Below are positions 1 through 8,646 of a DNA stretch of 64,000 nucleotides, in pieces; positions within the stretch are counted from its first letter, which is position 1; each line of letters begins with the position of its first letter. Below the pieces are notes generated by a model. That model was not told the DNA's origin, did no database searches, and saw only the letters and a list, made by a program, of their open reading frames with translations. The translations under genes were made by a program, and so were the position numbers. Origin of the DNA: Acidimicrobiia bacterium (lineage in GTDB: Bacteria; Acidobacteriota; Vicinamibacteria; Vicinamibacterales; SCN-69-37); assembly GCA_016871335.1 (NCBI GenBank), contig VFZF01000002.1:124001-188000 (forward strand), in the 5' to 3' direction.

Positions 1-4
1 GACC

Positions 5-1261
5 GTGCACGTCCGGGACTGGCTGTTCTCGCTCGAAGTGGTCGGCATCAAGCTGGGCCTGTCCCAGATCCGGCGACTGCTTGAGGCGCTCGACCATCCC
101 GAGCAGGCGTATCCGTCGATCACCATCGCCGGCACCAACGGAAAAGGCTCCGTGACAGCCATGGTGGAACGGGGCCTGCGGGCCTCGGGGCGGCGAACGG
201 GCCGCTACACCTCGCCGCACCTGATCAATATCGAGGAACGTATCGCCATCAACGGGGTGGCGATTGCGCCGGAGGTGTTTGACCGCCTGGTGCTGGAGGT
301 GCGGACGGCCGCCGCCGCGCTGGACGCCCCGCCGAGCTTTTTTGAAGCCACGACCGCGCTCGCGCTGCTCGCGTTTCGCGACGCCGGTGTCGACATCGCG
401 GTGCTGGAAGTCGGCCTTGGCGGGCGCCTCGATGCCACCAACGCCGTGGACGCGTCGCTGGTCGCCATCACGGCCATTGACCTCGACCATCAGGAACATC
501 TTGGGCACACGCTGACGGCGATCGCCGCCGAAAAGGCGGGCGTCATCAAAGCAGGCGCAACCGTCGTCGTCGCGCCGAACCCGGCCGACGTGGAGGCGGT
601 CATCCACGCGCACGCCCGCGCGCATGAGGCCACGGTGGTCGCGGCGCTGCATGGTGTCTCGTGGAATGCCGTGATCGGCGCGCGCGGGTCACGGCTGACG
701 CTGACCACACCGACGCGCGCATACGGAGAGTGCCTCCTGCGTCTGAGCGGACGGCATCAGATCACCAACGCGGTCGTGGCGGTTCGTACGCTCGAGGCTG
801 TCCCGGATGTGCCGGCAGCGGCTGTCACGACCGCGCTCGCCGACGTCGAGTGGCCGGCCAGACTTGAGTGGCTGCAGACGGGAACGACCGACGTGCTGCT
901 CGACGGCGCACACAACCCGGCCGGCGCCGGAGCCCTGTCGGCTTTTCTGGCGGAGATGGTCGGCCACCCGGTGCCGATGGTCCTGGGCGTGATGGGCGAC
1001 AAAGCTGTCGAGGACATCGTCGCCGCGCTCGCGCCTGCGGCCTCCCACATCGTCACCACCGCCGCTCCGTCACCGAGAGCGCTGTCGCCAGACGCGCTGG
1101 CCGCGACGTGCCTTCGTGTGGCACCGGACGTGCCGATCGCGGTGGACCCCGACGCCGCGCGCGCGCTTGCCACGGCCGCCGCGCATGGCGCGCCTGTCGT
1201 GGTGGCGGGATCGTTGTATCTCGCCGGGCATGTGCGACAGGCGTTGACGAGGCGAGCGTGA
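5..1261 (+). CDS. folC: Folylpolyglutamate synthase / dihydrofolate synthase
   Basis: This Mur-ligase-family cytosolic enzyme adds glutamate to dihydropteroate or tetrahydrofolate using ATP. The first open start in the window is a GTG at base 5. The family normally has only a few residues before the first conserved block (LFSLE-GIKLG), so the true start may lie just upstream of the window and the gene may be slightly truncated here. The ATP-binding loop GTNGKGS is at residues 43-49, the central-domain DATN at about 142, and the C-terminal-domain DGAHNP near 300. The length of about 418 aa is normal. It is followed by lptD after 14 bases and so probably shares its transcript. Confidence 0.93.
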   Translation: MHVRDWLFSLEVVGIKLGLSQIRRLLEALDHPEQAYPSITIAGTNGKGSVTAMVERGLRASGRRTGRYTSPHLINIEERIAINGVAIAPEVFDRLVLEVRTAAAALDAPPSFFEATTALALLAFRDAGVDIAVLEVGLGGRLDATNAVDASLVAITAIDLDHQEHLGHTLTAIAAEKAGVIKAGATVVVAPNPADVEAVIHAHARAHEATVVAALHGVSWNAVIGARGSRLTLTTPTRAYGECLLRLSGRHQITNAVVAVRTLEAVPDVPAAAVTTALADVEWPARLEWLQTGTTDVLLDGAHNPAGAGALSAFLAEMVGHPVPMVLGVMGDKAVEDIVAALAPAASHIVTTAAPSPRALSPDALAATCLRVAPDVPIAVDPDAARALATAAAHGAPVVVAGSLYLAGHVRQALTRRA

Positions 1262-1275
1262 TACGGTGTGAGACC

Positions 1276-3582
1276 ATGCGTCTGATCCTTCTTCTGGTCA
1301 TGGTCCTCGGGTGGTCAGCGACGGCGTCGGCGCAACAGATCACAGTTGGCGGATGCACATTTGTCTTCGACAGCATCACATCCGTGCCGGATCCGAAGGA
1401 CGACAAGAAGGTTCTCCGCGTGGAATACCGGGGCTTGGGCGGCCAGCCCGTCGAGGCAAAGTGCCCGGATGCGCAGGTCTTTGCGCAGGAGATGGACTAC
1501 TCGGAGGTTGAGGGCCGGCTTGATCTGCGGGGCCAGGTCGTCTTCCAGCAGGCGGGCGCCCGCATCACCGCGGCCACCGGCACGTTCGATCTCAAGACGC
1601 GCAACGCCGTGTTTGAGCAGGGCTCCGGCACGCTGCTGCTGACGGACCAGCAACTGGACCGCAGCCTGTTCGGCTCCATGGAGCCCGAGGCATTTTTCAC
1701 GGCCGCGCGGATCGAAAAGACCGGTCCGCGCAGCTACCGGCTGGTCAAGCCGACGTTCACGACGTGCGTCCAGCCCAGCCCTCGCTGGCAGATCAAGGCA
1801 AGCAGCATGACGCTGACGATCGATCGCTACGCCGTCATGCGCAGCGCGGTGCTGCAGGCGAAGGACGTCTCGGTCATGTATCTGCCGGTGTTTTATTACC
1901 CGATTCAGGAGGACGACCGCGCGACCGGCTTCCTCATGCCCGGGTACGGTTCGTCGACGTATCGCGGCTTCACGCTCAGCAACGCCTTCTTCTGGGCCAT
2001 CAACCGCAGCTCCGACCTGACCGTGTATCACGACTGGTTCACGAAGAGCGGCCATGGCGTCGGCGCCGACTACCGGTATGTGGGAGCCGCCGGCTCGGCA
2101 GGCAACGCGCGCGTGTATGCGATCGACGAGCAGCAGTTGCTGAGCGACGATGGCAGCAGCGTGATCTCACCAGGCAGACGGTCGTATGAATTTCGCGGGA
2201 ACCTCACACAGGCCTTGCCCGCCGGCATCCGGCTGCAGGGCCGGGCCAACTACTTCACGGACGTCGCGACGCAGCAGCTCTATCAGACGGACCTGTCGGC
2301 GTTCACGAACCGGTCACGGTCGTTCGGTATGGATGCCACGGGCGCATGGGGCCGGCTGCGCGCCTCCGCACAGGCGGAGCGCAACGACGTCTTTTACGGG
2401 TCCATCGCCGCGAGCACGCGTACGCAGCCGCGGCTCAACCTGAGCATCACCGAAGCCCCCATCGGCCGCACGAAGGTCTACGCCGGCGGCAGCTTCGACA
2501 CCTTGAGCCTGGTGAAATACAGCGACGTCGACAGGCCGGAGACCAGACAGGGCATCTTCCGCACAGACGGTCAGATTGCGGTCCGGGCCCCCTACTCGCT
2601 GGGGGCCGCGTTGACGCTGACGGCCGGGCTGATCGCGAGACGGACCGACTGGAACGCGCGGCAGGATCCGGAGACGCAGGCGCGCATCGACGAACCCCTG
2701 TCCCGCCAGTTGCTCGAAGTCCAGGTGCGTGCCGTGGGCCCCGTCTTCAGCCGCATCTACAACACCGAGGGCAGCGCGTGGGTCGAACGCGTCAAACACG
2801 TCATTGAACCCTCCTTCACCGTCATGCGGCGATCCGCGTTTGATGCGTTCGAGGAGGTGATTCCGTTTGATCCGTCCGTGGACCTGATCGTCGGCGGCAC
2901 CTCGCTGACGTATGGCGTCACCAACCGGATTCTCGCCAGAGTCAGGCAGGCCGACGGAGCGCCGGCGATCGTGCGGGATCTGCTGAGCCTCGACGTTCAG
3001 CAGACCTACCACACCAACCAGAAAGCGACGGTGTACGACCAGCAGATCTTCGGCGGTCTCGGCGACCAGTCGTCACAGCTCCCGCCCGAGTCCAACTTCA
3101 CCCCGGTGCGTCTCTCGCTCAACGTGACGCCGTCGCCCACCATCAGCGGCCAGTTCGGTCTGGAATACGACACCACGTTCAAGGCCGTGCGCAGTTATCG
3201 CGCGGCGGCCAACATCACGCAGCCGCATTTCGACTTCACGGGCTCCTGGACCAAACAGCAGGTCATCCCCGGCCTGGCGGGGTATTCAGCGACCTACGCC
3301 CCGCATTCGGTGTCGTTCTCGAGCCGCGTGCGTCCGGCCGGCGATCGGGCCTCCTTCTCGTACTCGACGATTCTGGACATCTTCAACGACCGCATGCTGC
3401 AGCACCACTTTGGCGCGGTCTACAACGCCCAGTGCTGCGGCATCAGCCTCGACTACCTCTGGCGCAATCTGAGCCATTACGGACTTCGCAACGACAAGCG
3501 GTTCAGCGTATCCATCAGCCTGGCCGGCATTGGCTCGTTTGTGAATCCCCTCGGGGTCTTCGGCAATAATGGTCGCCAATGA
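1276..3582 (+). CDS. lptD: LPS-assembly outer membrane protein LptD
   Basis: LptD is the outer-membrane beta-barrel that inserts lipopolysaccharide into the outer leaflet, working with LptE and the LptA bridge. The ATG at 1276 opens a signal peptide of about 20 residues (hydrophobic LILLLVMVLGW, cleavage near ASA-QQ). The next 130 residues resemble the OstA/LptA jelly roll, with repeated strands after a CPDAQVFAQEMDY block. The LptD hallmark PIQEDDRATGFLMPGYG follows, then a long barrel of alternating strands. A CC pair near the C-terminus (QCCGIS) fits the family's disulfide-forming cysteines. The open frame extends upstream through folC, but that part is out-of-frame noise. At 768 aa the length is typical. 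It overlaps the next gene by 4 bases (ATGA). Confidence 0.92.
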   Translation: MRLILLLVMVLGWSATASAQQITVGGCTFVFDSITSVPDPKDDKKVLRVEYRGLGGQPVEAKCPDAQVFAQEMDYSEVEGRLDLRGQVVFQQAGARITAATGTFDLKTRNAVFEQGSGTLLLTDQQLDRSLFGSMEPEAFFTAARIEKTGPRSYRLVKPTFTTCVQPSPRWQIKASSMTLTIDRYAVMRSAVLQAKDVSVMYLPVFYYPIQEDDRATGFLMPGYGSSTYRGFTLSNAFFWAINRSSDLTVYHDWFTKSGHGVGADYRYVGAAGSAGNARVYAIDEQQLLSDDGSSVISPGRRSYEFRGNLTQALPAGIRLQGRANYFTDVATQQLYQTDLSAFTNRSRSFGMDATGAWGRLRASAQAERNDVFYGSIAASTRTQPRLNLSITEAPIGRTKVYAGGSFDTLSLVKYSDVDRPETRQGIFRTDGQIAVRAPYSLGAALTLTAGLIARRTDWNARQDPETQARIDEPLSRQLLEVQVRAVGPVFSRIYNTEGSAWVERVKHVIEPSFTVMRRSAFDAFEEVIPFDPSVDLIVGGTSLTYGVTNRILARVRQADGAPAIVRDLLSLDVQQTYHTNQKATVYDQQIFGGLGDQSSQLPPESNFTPVRLSLNVTPSPTISGQFGLEYDTTFKAVRSYRAAANITQPHFDFTGSWTKQQVIPGLAGYSATYAPHSVSFSSRVRPAGDRASFSYSTILDIFNDRMLQHHFGAVYNAQCCGISLDYLWRNLSHYGLRNDKRFSVSISLAGIGSFVNPLGVFGNNGRQ

Positions 3583-4598
3583 TTACGGTTCTGGTCACCG
3601 GCGGTGCCGGGTTCATCGGGTCTAATTTTGTCCGCTGGGCCCACGACACCCATCAGGACTGGCACATCACCACGCTCGACAAGCTGACGTACGCGGGCCG
3701 CCTCGAGAACCTCGAGGCCGTGATGCACAGCCCGCGGCACACGTTTGTGAAGGGCGACATCGCTGATGCGGCCGTGGCAGCGCCGCTCGTGCAGGACGCC
3801 GACATTGTGGTGCACTTTGCCGCTGAAACCCATGTGGACCGATCCATTCAGTCCGCAGCCGACTTTCTGACGACCGATGTCATCGGCACGTTTGTGCTGC
3901 TGGAGGCCGCGCGCCAGGCGCCGCGGCTGCGACGGTTCGTCCAGATTTCCACGGACGAGGTGTACGGCAGCGTGCCCACGGGGCACAGCGTCGAAACCGA
4001 CGAACTGCGTCCGCGCAATCCCTATTCCGCGAGCAAGGCCGGGGCGGACCGGCTGGCGTACAGCTACTGGGCGACCTACAACGTGCCGGTCGTCATCACG
4101 CGCGCGTCGAACAACTACGGCCCGAATCAGTTTCCGGAGAAGGTCATCCCCCTGTTTATCACCAACGCCATCGACGGCGTCCCCCTGCCGCTGTATGGCG
4201 ACGGCCTCAATGTGCGCGACTGGCTCCACGTGGATGACCATTGTCGCGGAATCGATGTGGTCATCGACCACGGCGTGAACGGCGAGGTGTACAACATCGG
4301 CGGCGGCAACGAGGTGAAAAACGTCGACCTGACGCACCGCATCCTCGAGTTGATGGGCCGGCCGCAGACACTCATCCGGCCCGTGGCCGATCGCCCCGGG
4401 CACGACCGGCGGTATGCGCTCGATACGCGGAAATTGCAGGGACTCGGCTGGGCGCCGACCGTGCCGTTTGATGCGGGACTTGCGGCCACAGTGCGGTGGT
4501 ACACCGATCACGAATCGTGGTGGCGGCCCATCAAGGACCAGGACGCCGCCTTCAAGGCGTATTACGCCGCTCAGTACGGCAACCGCGCAAAGGCCTGA
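3579..4598 (+). CDS. rfbB: dTDP-glucose 4,6-dehydratase
   Basis: An extended short-chain dehydrogenase that converts dTDP-glucose to dTDP-4-keto-6-deoxyglucose with tightly bound NAD+, the branch point to rhamnose and other deoxysugars. The Rossmann motif GGAGFIGSN is at residues 8-16, the catalytic STDEVYG at 124-130 (the DE pair being specific to the dehydratase) and YSASK at 149-153. Length is 339 aa, as in RfbB/RmlB. The ATG overlaps the lptD stop by 4 bases, so it is translationally coupled. No rmlA, rmlC or rmlD lies in the window, so the final dTDP-sugar cannot be named. Confidence 0.93.
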   Translation: MITVLVTGGAGFIGSNFVRWAHDTHQDWHITTLDKLTYAGRLENLEAVMHSPRHTFVKGDIADAAVAAPLVQDADIVVHFAAETHVDRSIQSAADFLTTDVIGTFVLLEAARQAPRLRRFVQISTDEVYGSVPTGHSVETDELRPRNPYSASKAGADRLAYSYWATYNVPVVITRASNNYGPNQFPEKVIPLFITNAIDGVPLPLYGDGLNVRDWLHVDDHCRGIDVVIDHGVNGEVYNIGGGNEVKNVDLTHRILELMGRPQTLIRPVADRPGHDRRYALDTRKLQGLGWAPTVPFDAGLAATVRWYTDHESWWRPIKDQDAAFKAYYAAQYGNRAKA

Positions 4599-4601
4599 CC
4601 G

Positions 4602-5555
4602 GTGACCGCGACGGGTCCGACCGTTGTCACCGGCGCGAACGGCTTCGTCGGACGCCACCTTCTCGCCGCGTTGCACGCCAGGCACACCCCGAATCTGATC
4701 GGCTGGCATCGGCGTCCACCGGCTGCCGGCGGCCCCGTCGCCGGCGTGCGCCTCGTGGACATGCTCGATCGCGACGCCGTGCGACGGGCGATCGCCGACG
4801 ACCGGCCCGCCCGCCTCGTCCACCTCGCCGGCGCACCACACGTCGGTGATGCGTGGCGCAATTCGCTGCCGACGCTTCAGGTGAATGTGCTGGGCACCCA
4901 TCACCTGCTTGAGGCCATTCGCCTCGAACACCCATCGTGCCGCGTGCTGGTGGTGACGTCCGGCATGATCTACCGCGCCGGGGACGCGGCGCTGGCGGAA
5001 GACGCGCCGTTGGTGCCCTCCAATCCGTACGGGCTGTCGAAACTGGCCCAGGATCAACTCGCGCGGATGACGGCCGAACACGACGGGCTCGATGTCGTCG
5101 TGGCGCGCCCGTTTAATCACGTCGGCCCAGGGCAGGATCCGAGCTTTGCGGTCTCGAGTTTCGCGCGACAGATTGCGATGACTGAGGCGGGCCTCGCACC
5201 GCCGCAGCTCAAGGTTGGCAACCTCGACGCGCAACGGGACCTCACCGACGTGCGGGACGTCGTCGCCGCCTACATCCGGATTCTTGATGCGGCACCACGA
5301 GGCTCGGCATTCAACGTGTGTTCCGGGCGGGCCCACCGCATCGGCGACCTGCTCGACAGGTTGCGTCGCCTCTCGCGCGTCGCCATCTCGACGATCCCGG
5401 ATCCCGAGCGCATGCGGCCAAGCGACATTCCGCTCCTGCTCGGCAGTCACGACCGGCTGACACGCACCCTCGGGTGGGAGCCGGCGATTCCGATCGACGT
5501 GACTCTCGCTGACACACTGGCCTGGTGGAGGTCGGAAGTTGGCGCAACGGTCTGA
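4602..5555 (+). CDS. NAD-dependent epimerase/dehydratase, GDP-6-deoxy-D-mannose reductase-like
   Basis: An extended SDR enzyme. GANGFVG at residues 11-17 binds the dinucleotide, and the catalytic pair Y143/K147 lies in NPYGLSK. The blocks RPFNHVGPGQ and NLDAQRDLTDVRDVV are those I associate with GDP-6-deoxy-D-mannose (GDP-4-keto-6-deoxymannose) reductase, Rmd. It therefore probably reduces a nucleotide 4-keto-6-deoxyhexose, possibly supplied by the preceding dehydratase. GDP versus dTDP specificity cannot be settled from sequence alone. The GTG start lies 3 bases after the rfbB stop. The end overlaps the next gene by 17 bases. Confidence 0.85.
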   Translation: MTATGPTVVTGANGFVGRHLLAALHARHTPNLIGWHRRPPAAGGPVAGVRLVDMLDRDAVRRAIADDRPARLVHLAGAPHVGDAWRNSLPTLQVNVLGTHHLLEAIRLEHPSCRVLVVTSGMIYRAGDAALAEDAPLVPSNPYGLSKLAQDQLARMTAEHDGLDVVVARPFNHVGPGQDPSFAVSSFARQIAMTEAGLAPPQLKVGNLDAQRDLTDVRDVVAAYIRILDAAPRGSAFNVCSGRAHRIGDLLDRLRRLSRVAISTIPDPERMRPSDIPLLLGSHDRLTRTLGWEPAIPIDVTLADTLAWWRSEVGATV

Positions 5556-6867
5556 GGTCCGCCGGCAGACGCTGCACATCGCGGTCGGCGCGATCGCGCT
5601 GTCGCTCGCCTGGCTCACCTGGCCGCACGCGGCGCTGATGGCCGTCGTCGCGATCGGGTTCAATCTGCTGATCCTGCCGCGCATCAGTCCTGGCGTCTTC
5701 CGCGCCGGCGATCTCGACCGGCCGTGGGCGTCGGGGATCGTGCTCTACCCGCTGGCCGTGCTCGGTCTCATCCTCGTGTTCCGTCATCGACTTGATCTCG
5801 CGACGGCCGCATGGGGCGTGCTCGCCGCCGGCGATGGCATGGCGACCCTCGTGGGCACCACGGTGCGATCCGCGCGGCTGCCATGGAACCGTGAGAAATC
5901 CGTCGCGGGACTCCTCGCCTTCGTCGTCGCAGCCACTGTCGCCGCCGTCGGACTGCTGGCGTGGACGGCCGGCACACCGGTGTCGACATGGATGATCGTC
6001 ACGGGCGTACTCGCGGCGCTGGTGGCGGGCCTGGTCGAGACCATTCCCATTCGACTCGACGACAACATCTCGGTGCCGACAGCCGCAGCGGTGGTCTTCT
6101 GGTCGGCGACGATGGTGGACGCCGGCCTGGTACTTGAACGATGGTCCGACATCCGGGACATCGTCGCCTACGGGTTGGCGGTCAACGCCGGTGTCGCGCT
6201 GATCGGTTGGCTCGCACGCACAGTCACGATCCCTGGTGCCATTACCGGTGCGTGTATCGGCACGGTGGTCGTGGCTGGTGCCGGGTGGGCTGGATGGGCG
6301 TTGCTGATGCTGACGTTTCTCGTGGCGTCAGCGTGCACACGTCTCGGCCACGCCCGGAAAGCAGCAGCCGGCATCGCCGAGGATCGCGGCGGCCGGCGTG
6401 GTCCAGGTAATGCCATCGCAAATACGGGACTTGCGGCGTGGGCATCAGCGATCGCGATGGGCCTGCAGGATCCCACACCCGCATGGTTGGTCGCGACCGC
6501 GGCGCTTGCCACAGCGGGCAGCGACACCGTGGCGAGTGAAATCGGCAAAGCCTATGGAAAGACGACGTGGCTGGTGACGCGATTCACGCGCGTGCCACCG
6601 GGCACGACCGGCGCGGTGTCTGTGGAGGGCACGATCGCAGGCCTGCTGTCCGCGGCGCTGTTGGCCGGCGCAGGCGCGTGGCTGGGCCTTGTCGCGGCGT
6701 GGACGGTGGCCCTCATCGCCATCGCGGCCACGCTGGCCTCACTCGCCGAAGGCGTGCTTGGCGCCACACTCGAAGACCGGGGTATTCTCAACAACGACAC
6801 GCTGAACTTCGTGAATGCGTCGATCGGCGCCGCACTCACGTTCGGCGTCTGGCGCTGGTGGGCCTGA
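5539..6867 (+). CDS. Fused prenol kinase (VTE5-like) and DUF92/VTE6-like prenyl-phosphate kinase membrane protein
   Basis: A very hydrophobic 442-aa protein with two recognisable halves. Residues 1-200 resemble the dolichol/phytol kinase family: RRQTLHIAVG start, then a GDGMATLVG block and the WNREKSVAG block, which resembles the KSxEG motif of CTP-dependent prenol kinases. Residues 215-442 match DUF92 (plant VTE6, phytyl-phosphate kinase): GAITGACIG, GSDTVASEIGKAYGK, VSVEGTIAGL and the C-terminal NDTLNFVNASIGA. It may phosphorylate a prenol twice to give a prenyl diphosphate in the membrane. The TTG start is chosen because a GGAGG lies 7 bases upstream and the gene is coupled to its neighbour. 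The following UbiA enzyme would be a natural consumer of the product. The reaction is inferred. Confidence 0.8.
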   Translation: MAQRSEVRRQTLHIAVGAIALSLAWLTWPHAALMAVVAIGFNLLILPRISPGVFRAGDLDRPWASGIVLYPLAVLGLILVFRHRLDLATAAWGVLAAGDGMATLVGTTVRSARLPWNREKSVAGLLAFVVAATVAAVGLLAWTAGTPVSTWMIVTGVLAALVAGLVETIPIRLDDNISVPTAAAVVFWSATMVDAGLVLERWSDIRDIVAYGLAVNAGVALIGWLARTVTIPGAITGACIGTVVVAGAGWAGWALLMLTFLVASACTRLGHARKAAAGIAEDRGGRRGPGNAIANTGLAAWASAIAMGLQDPTPAWLVATAALATAGSDTVASEIGKAYGKTTWLVTRFTRVPPGTTGAVSVEGTIAGLLSAALLAGAGAWLGLVAAWTVALIAIAATLASLAEGVLGATLEDRGILNNDTLNFVNASIGAALTFGVWRWWA

Positions 6868-6868
6868 C

Positions 6869-7777
6869 ATGACCTCGCTCCGACTCTACGCAGAACTGGC
6901 GCGCCCCTTCACCCTGCTGGCGCCGGCGCTCGGATTTTTTTCCGGCGCGGTCACCGCCATCGGTGCGGACCCGGTGGACCCGTGGTCGTGGGCGGTGGTG
7001 CTGCCTGGCGTGATCGGCGCGGTCATGGCCGCGGTGTTCAACGCGGGCAGCAACGCGCTCAACCAGATCTACGACCTCGAGATCGACCGGATCAACAAGC
7101 CGAAGCGGCCCCTCACCTCCGGCCGGATGACGATTGCGCAGGCGTGGGGCTTCACCGTGATCGCCTACACGCTCACGCTTGTGCTGGCCTGGTTCGTGGC
7201 GCCGGGCGGCCGGCGCGAGTGTTTCTGGATCGTGGCCATCGCGGTGGTCGCGACCATCATCTACTCGGTGCCGCCGCTGCGCACGAAGCAGCGCGGCATG
7301 TGGGCCAACATCACGATTGCCATTCCCCGCGGCGTGTTGCTCAAGGTCGCCGGCTGGTCGGCCGTCAAGACCGTCGTCGGCGTCGAACCGTGGTTCATCG
7401 GCGGGATCTTCGGCTTGTTCCTGCTCGGAGCGTCCACCACCAAGGATTTCGCCGACATGGAAGGTGACGCGCGCGGCGGGTGCCGCACGCTGCCGATCAT
7501 TCACGGCGTGCGCAAGGCCGCGTGGATGATCTCACCGTCGTTCATCCTGCCGTTCCTGCTCATCAACGTGGGCGTCTGGCTCGGAATCCTCACCGGCCAC
7601 ACGCTGCTGCTCCACAGTCTTGGCCTGGGCATGACCGCGTACGGCGCGTACGTGTGTTATCTGATGTTGCGGCGTCCCGAGGATCTCGCCACCGACGAGA
7701 ACCACGTCTCGTGGGCGCACATGTACCGGATGATGTTCGTCCTGCAGATCGGGTTCGCGCTCGCCTACGTCATCTAG
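6869..7777 (+). CDS. UbiA-family prenyltransferase
   Basis: An integral-membrane aromatic or lipid prenyltransferase of about 302 aa with roughly nine hydrophobic segments. The first aspartate motif NQIYDLEID is at residues 65-73, followed by RINKPKRPL. The second motif KDFADMEGD is at 192-200. Both bind prenyl diphosphate through Mg2+. The NKPxRPL context is like homogentisate, chlorophyll and archaeal-type prenyltransferases rather than E. coli UbiA, but the acceptor cannot be read from sequence. The ATG lies 1 base after the stop of the fused kinase, so prenyl diphosphate made by recycling may feed this enzyme. It ends convergently against htpX with a 4-base overlap. Confidence 0.88.
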   Translation: MTSLRLYAELARPFTLLAPALGFFSGAVTAIGADPVDPWSWAVVLPGVIGAVMAAVFNAGSNALNQIYDLEIDRINKPKRPLTSGRMTIAQAWGFTVIAYTLTLVLAWFVAPGGRRECFWIVAIAVVATIIYSVPPLRTKQRGMWANITIAIPRGVLLKVAGWSAVKTVVGVEPWFIGGIFGLFLLGASTTKDFADMEGDARGGCRTLPIIHGVRKAAWMISPSFILPFLLINVGVWLGILTGHTLLLHSLGLGMTAYGAYVCYLMLRRPEDLATDENHVSWAHMYRMMFVLQIGFALAYVI

Positions 7778-8607
7778 GCTGCCCCCATGCGAAGACGCAT
7801 GAGCGCTTCAACACGGGCCTTGGTCGGCGGATGCGTGGAGAACAGCGAGGCCATCCCGCCACCCGAGAGCGGCGACATGATGAACATGTGCGCGGTCGCC
7901 TGATTGGCGTCCATCGGGATCTGCTTCACGCCGGCTTCGATCCGCTGCAGCGCCTGCGCGAGGCCCATCGGCGTGCCCGCGATTTCGGCGCCCACCCGGT
8001 CAGCCACAAACTCGCGCGACCGTGACACGGCCATCTGAATCAGCCCGGCCGCCATCGGGGCCAGGAACATCGTCGCGATCAACACGACGGGGTTGGGCGA
8101 GTTTTCACGGTCACGGCCGCCGCCAAACAACATCCCGAACTGCACGAGCATCGTGATCGCCGCGCCGATCGTCGCAGCGACCGAACTGATGAGGATGTCG
8201 CGATTCCTGATGTGCGCCAGCTCGTGCGCCATCACGCCTTCCAGCTCGCTCGGCGACAGGAGGCGCATGATGCCTTCGGTGGCCGCGACCGCCGCGTGAT
8301 GCGGATTCCGTCCTGTCGCAAACGCGTTCGGCGACATGTCGGGAATCACGTAGACCTTGGGCATCGGCAGCTGCGCGCGCTGCGCCAGCCGTGCCGTCAT
8401 GTCGTACAACATGTGCCCCGGACCAACCGGCTGCGCCTTGTACATCCGCAGCACGATCTTGTCGGAGAACCAGTAACTCGAAATGTTCATCACCACGGCG
8501 ACGCCGAAGGCCAGCACCATCCCCGCTTCCCCGCCGAACATGCCGCCCACGGCGATGAACAAGGCGCTCAGGGCCGTAAGCAATACCGCAGTCTTCAATC
8601 CACTCAT
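7774..8607 (-). CDS. htpX: Membrane zinc metalloprotease HtpX (M48 family)
   Basis: An inner-membrane protease of the stress-response quality-control system that degrades misfolded membrane proteins on the cytoplasmic side. It is 277 aa. Two hydrophobic segments lie at about 7-42, the zinc motif HELAH at 128-132, two more hydrophobic segments at about 144-190, and the third ligand E199 in SREFVAD. The ATG at 8607 is preceded by GGAGA at 10 bases. The frame stays open upstream but loses family similarity there. It is divergent from the small exported protein gene at 8647, leaving only 39 bases for both promoters. Confidence 0.93.
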   Translation of the reverse strand: MSGLKTAVLLTALSALFIAVGGMFGGEAGMVLAFGVAVVMNISSYWFSDKIVLRMYKAQPVGPGHMLYDMTARLAQRAQLPMPKVYVIPDMSPNAFATGRNPHHAAVAATEGIMRLLSPSELEGVMAHELAHIRNRDILISSVAATIGAAITMLVQFGMLFGGGRDRENSPNPVVLIATMFLAPMAAGLIQMAVSRSREFVADRVGAEIAGTPMGLAQALQRIEAGVKQIPMDANQATAHMFIMSPLSGGGMASLFSTHPPTKARVEALMRLRMGAA

Positions 8608-8630
8608 GGGGTCACAAATCTCCTGTGTTC

Positions 8631-8636
8631 TATAAT
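8631..8636 (+). promoter_or_regulatory. TATAAT -10 box of the small exported protein gene
   Basis: A consensus TATAAT ends 10 bases before the ATG at 8647. No good -35 hexamer is visible at the usual distance. Transcription would start about 4 bases before the start codon, leaving no room for a ribosome binding site. Confidence 0.5.
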
Positions 8637-8646
8637 ACGGGACAGG

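Noticed and set aside
868-1275. Upstream extension of the lptD frame through folC
   Set aside because: It has no similarity to LptD, overlaps folC and ends where a clear signal peptide with its own ATG begins.
3477-5684. Long minus-strand open frame (735 codons)
   Set aside because: It runs antisense to rfbB and the reductase gene; its composition is the arginine/histidine/valine-rich type made by GC-rich third positions, with no family motif.
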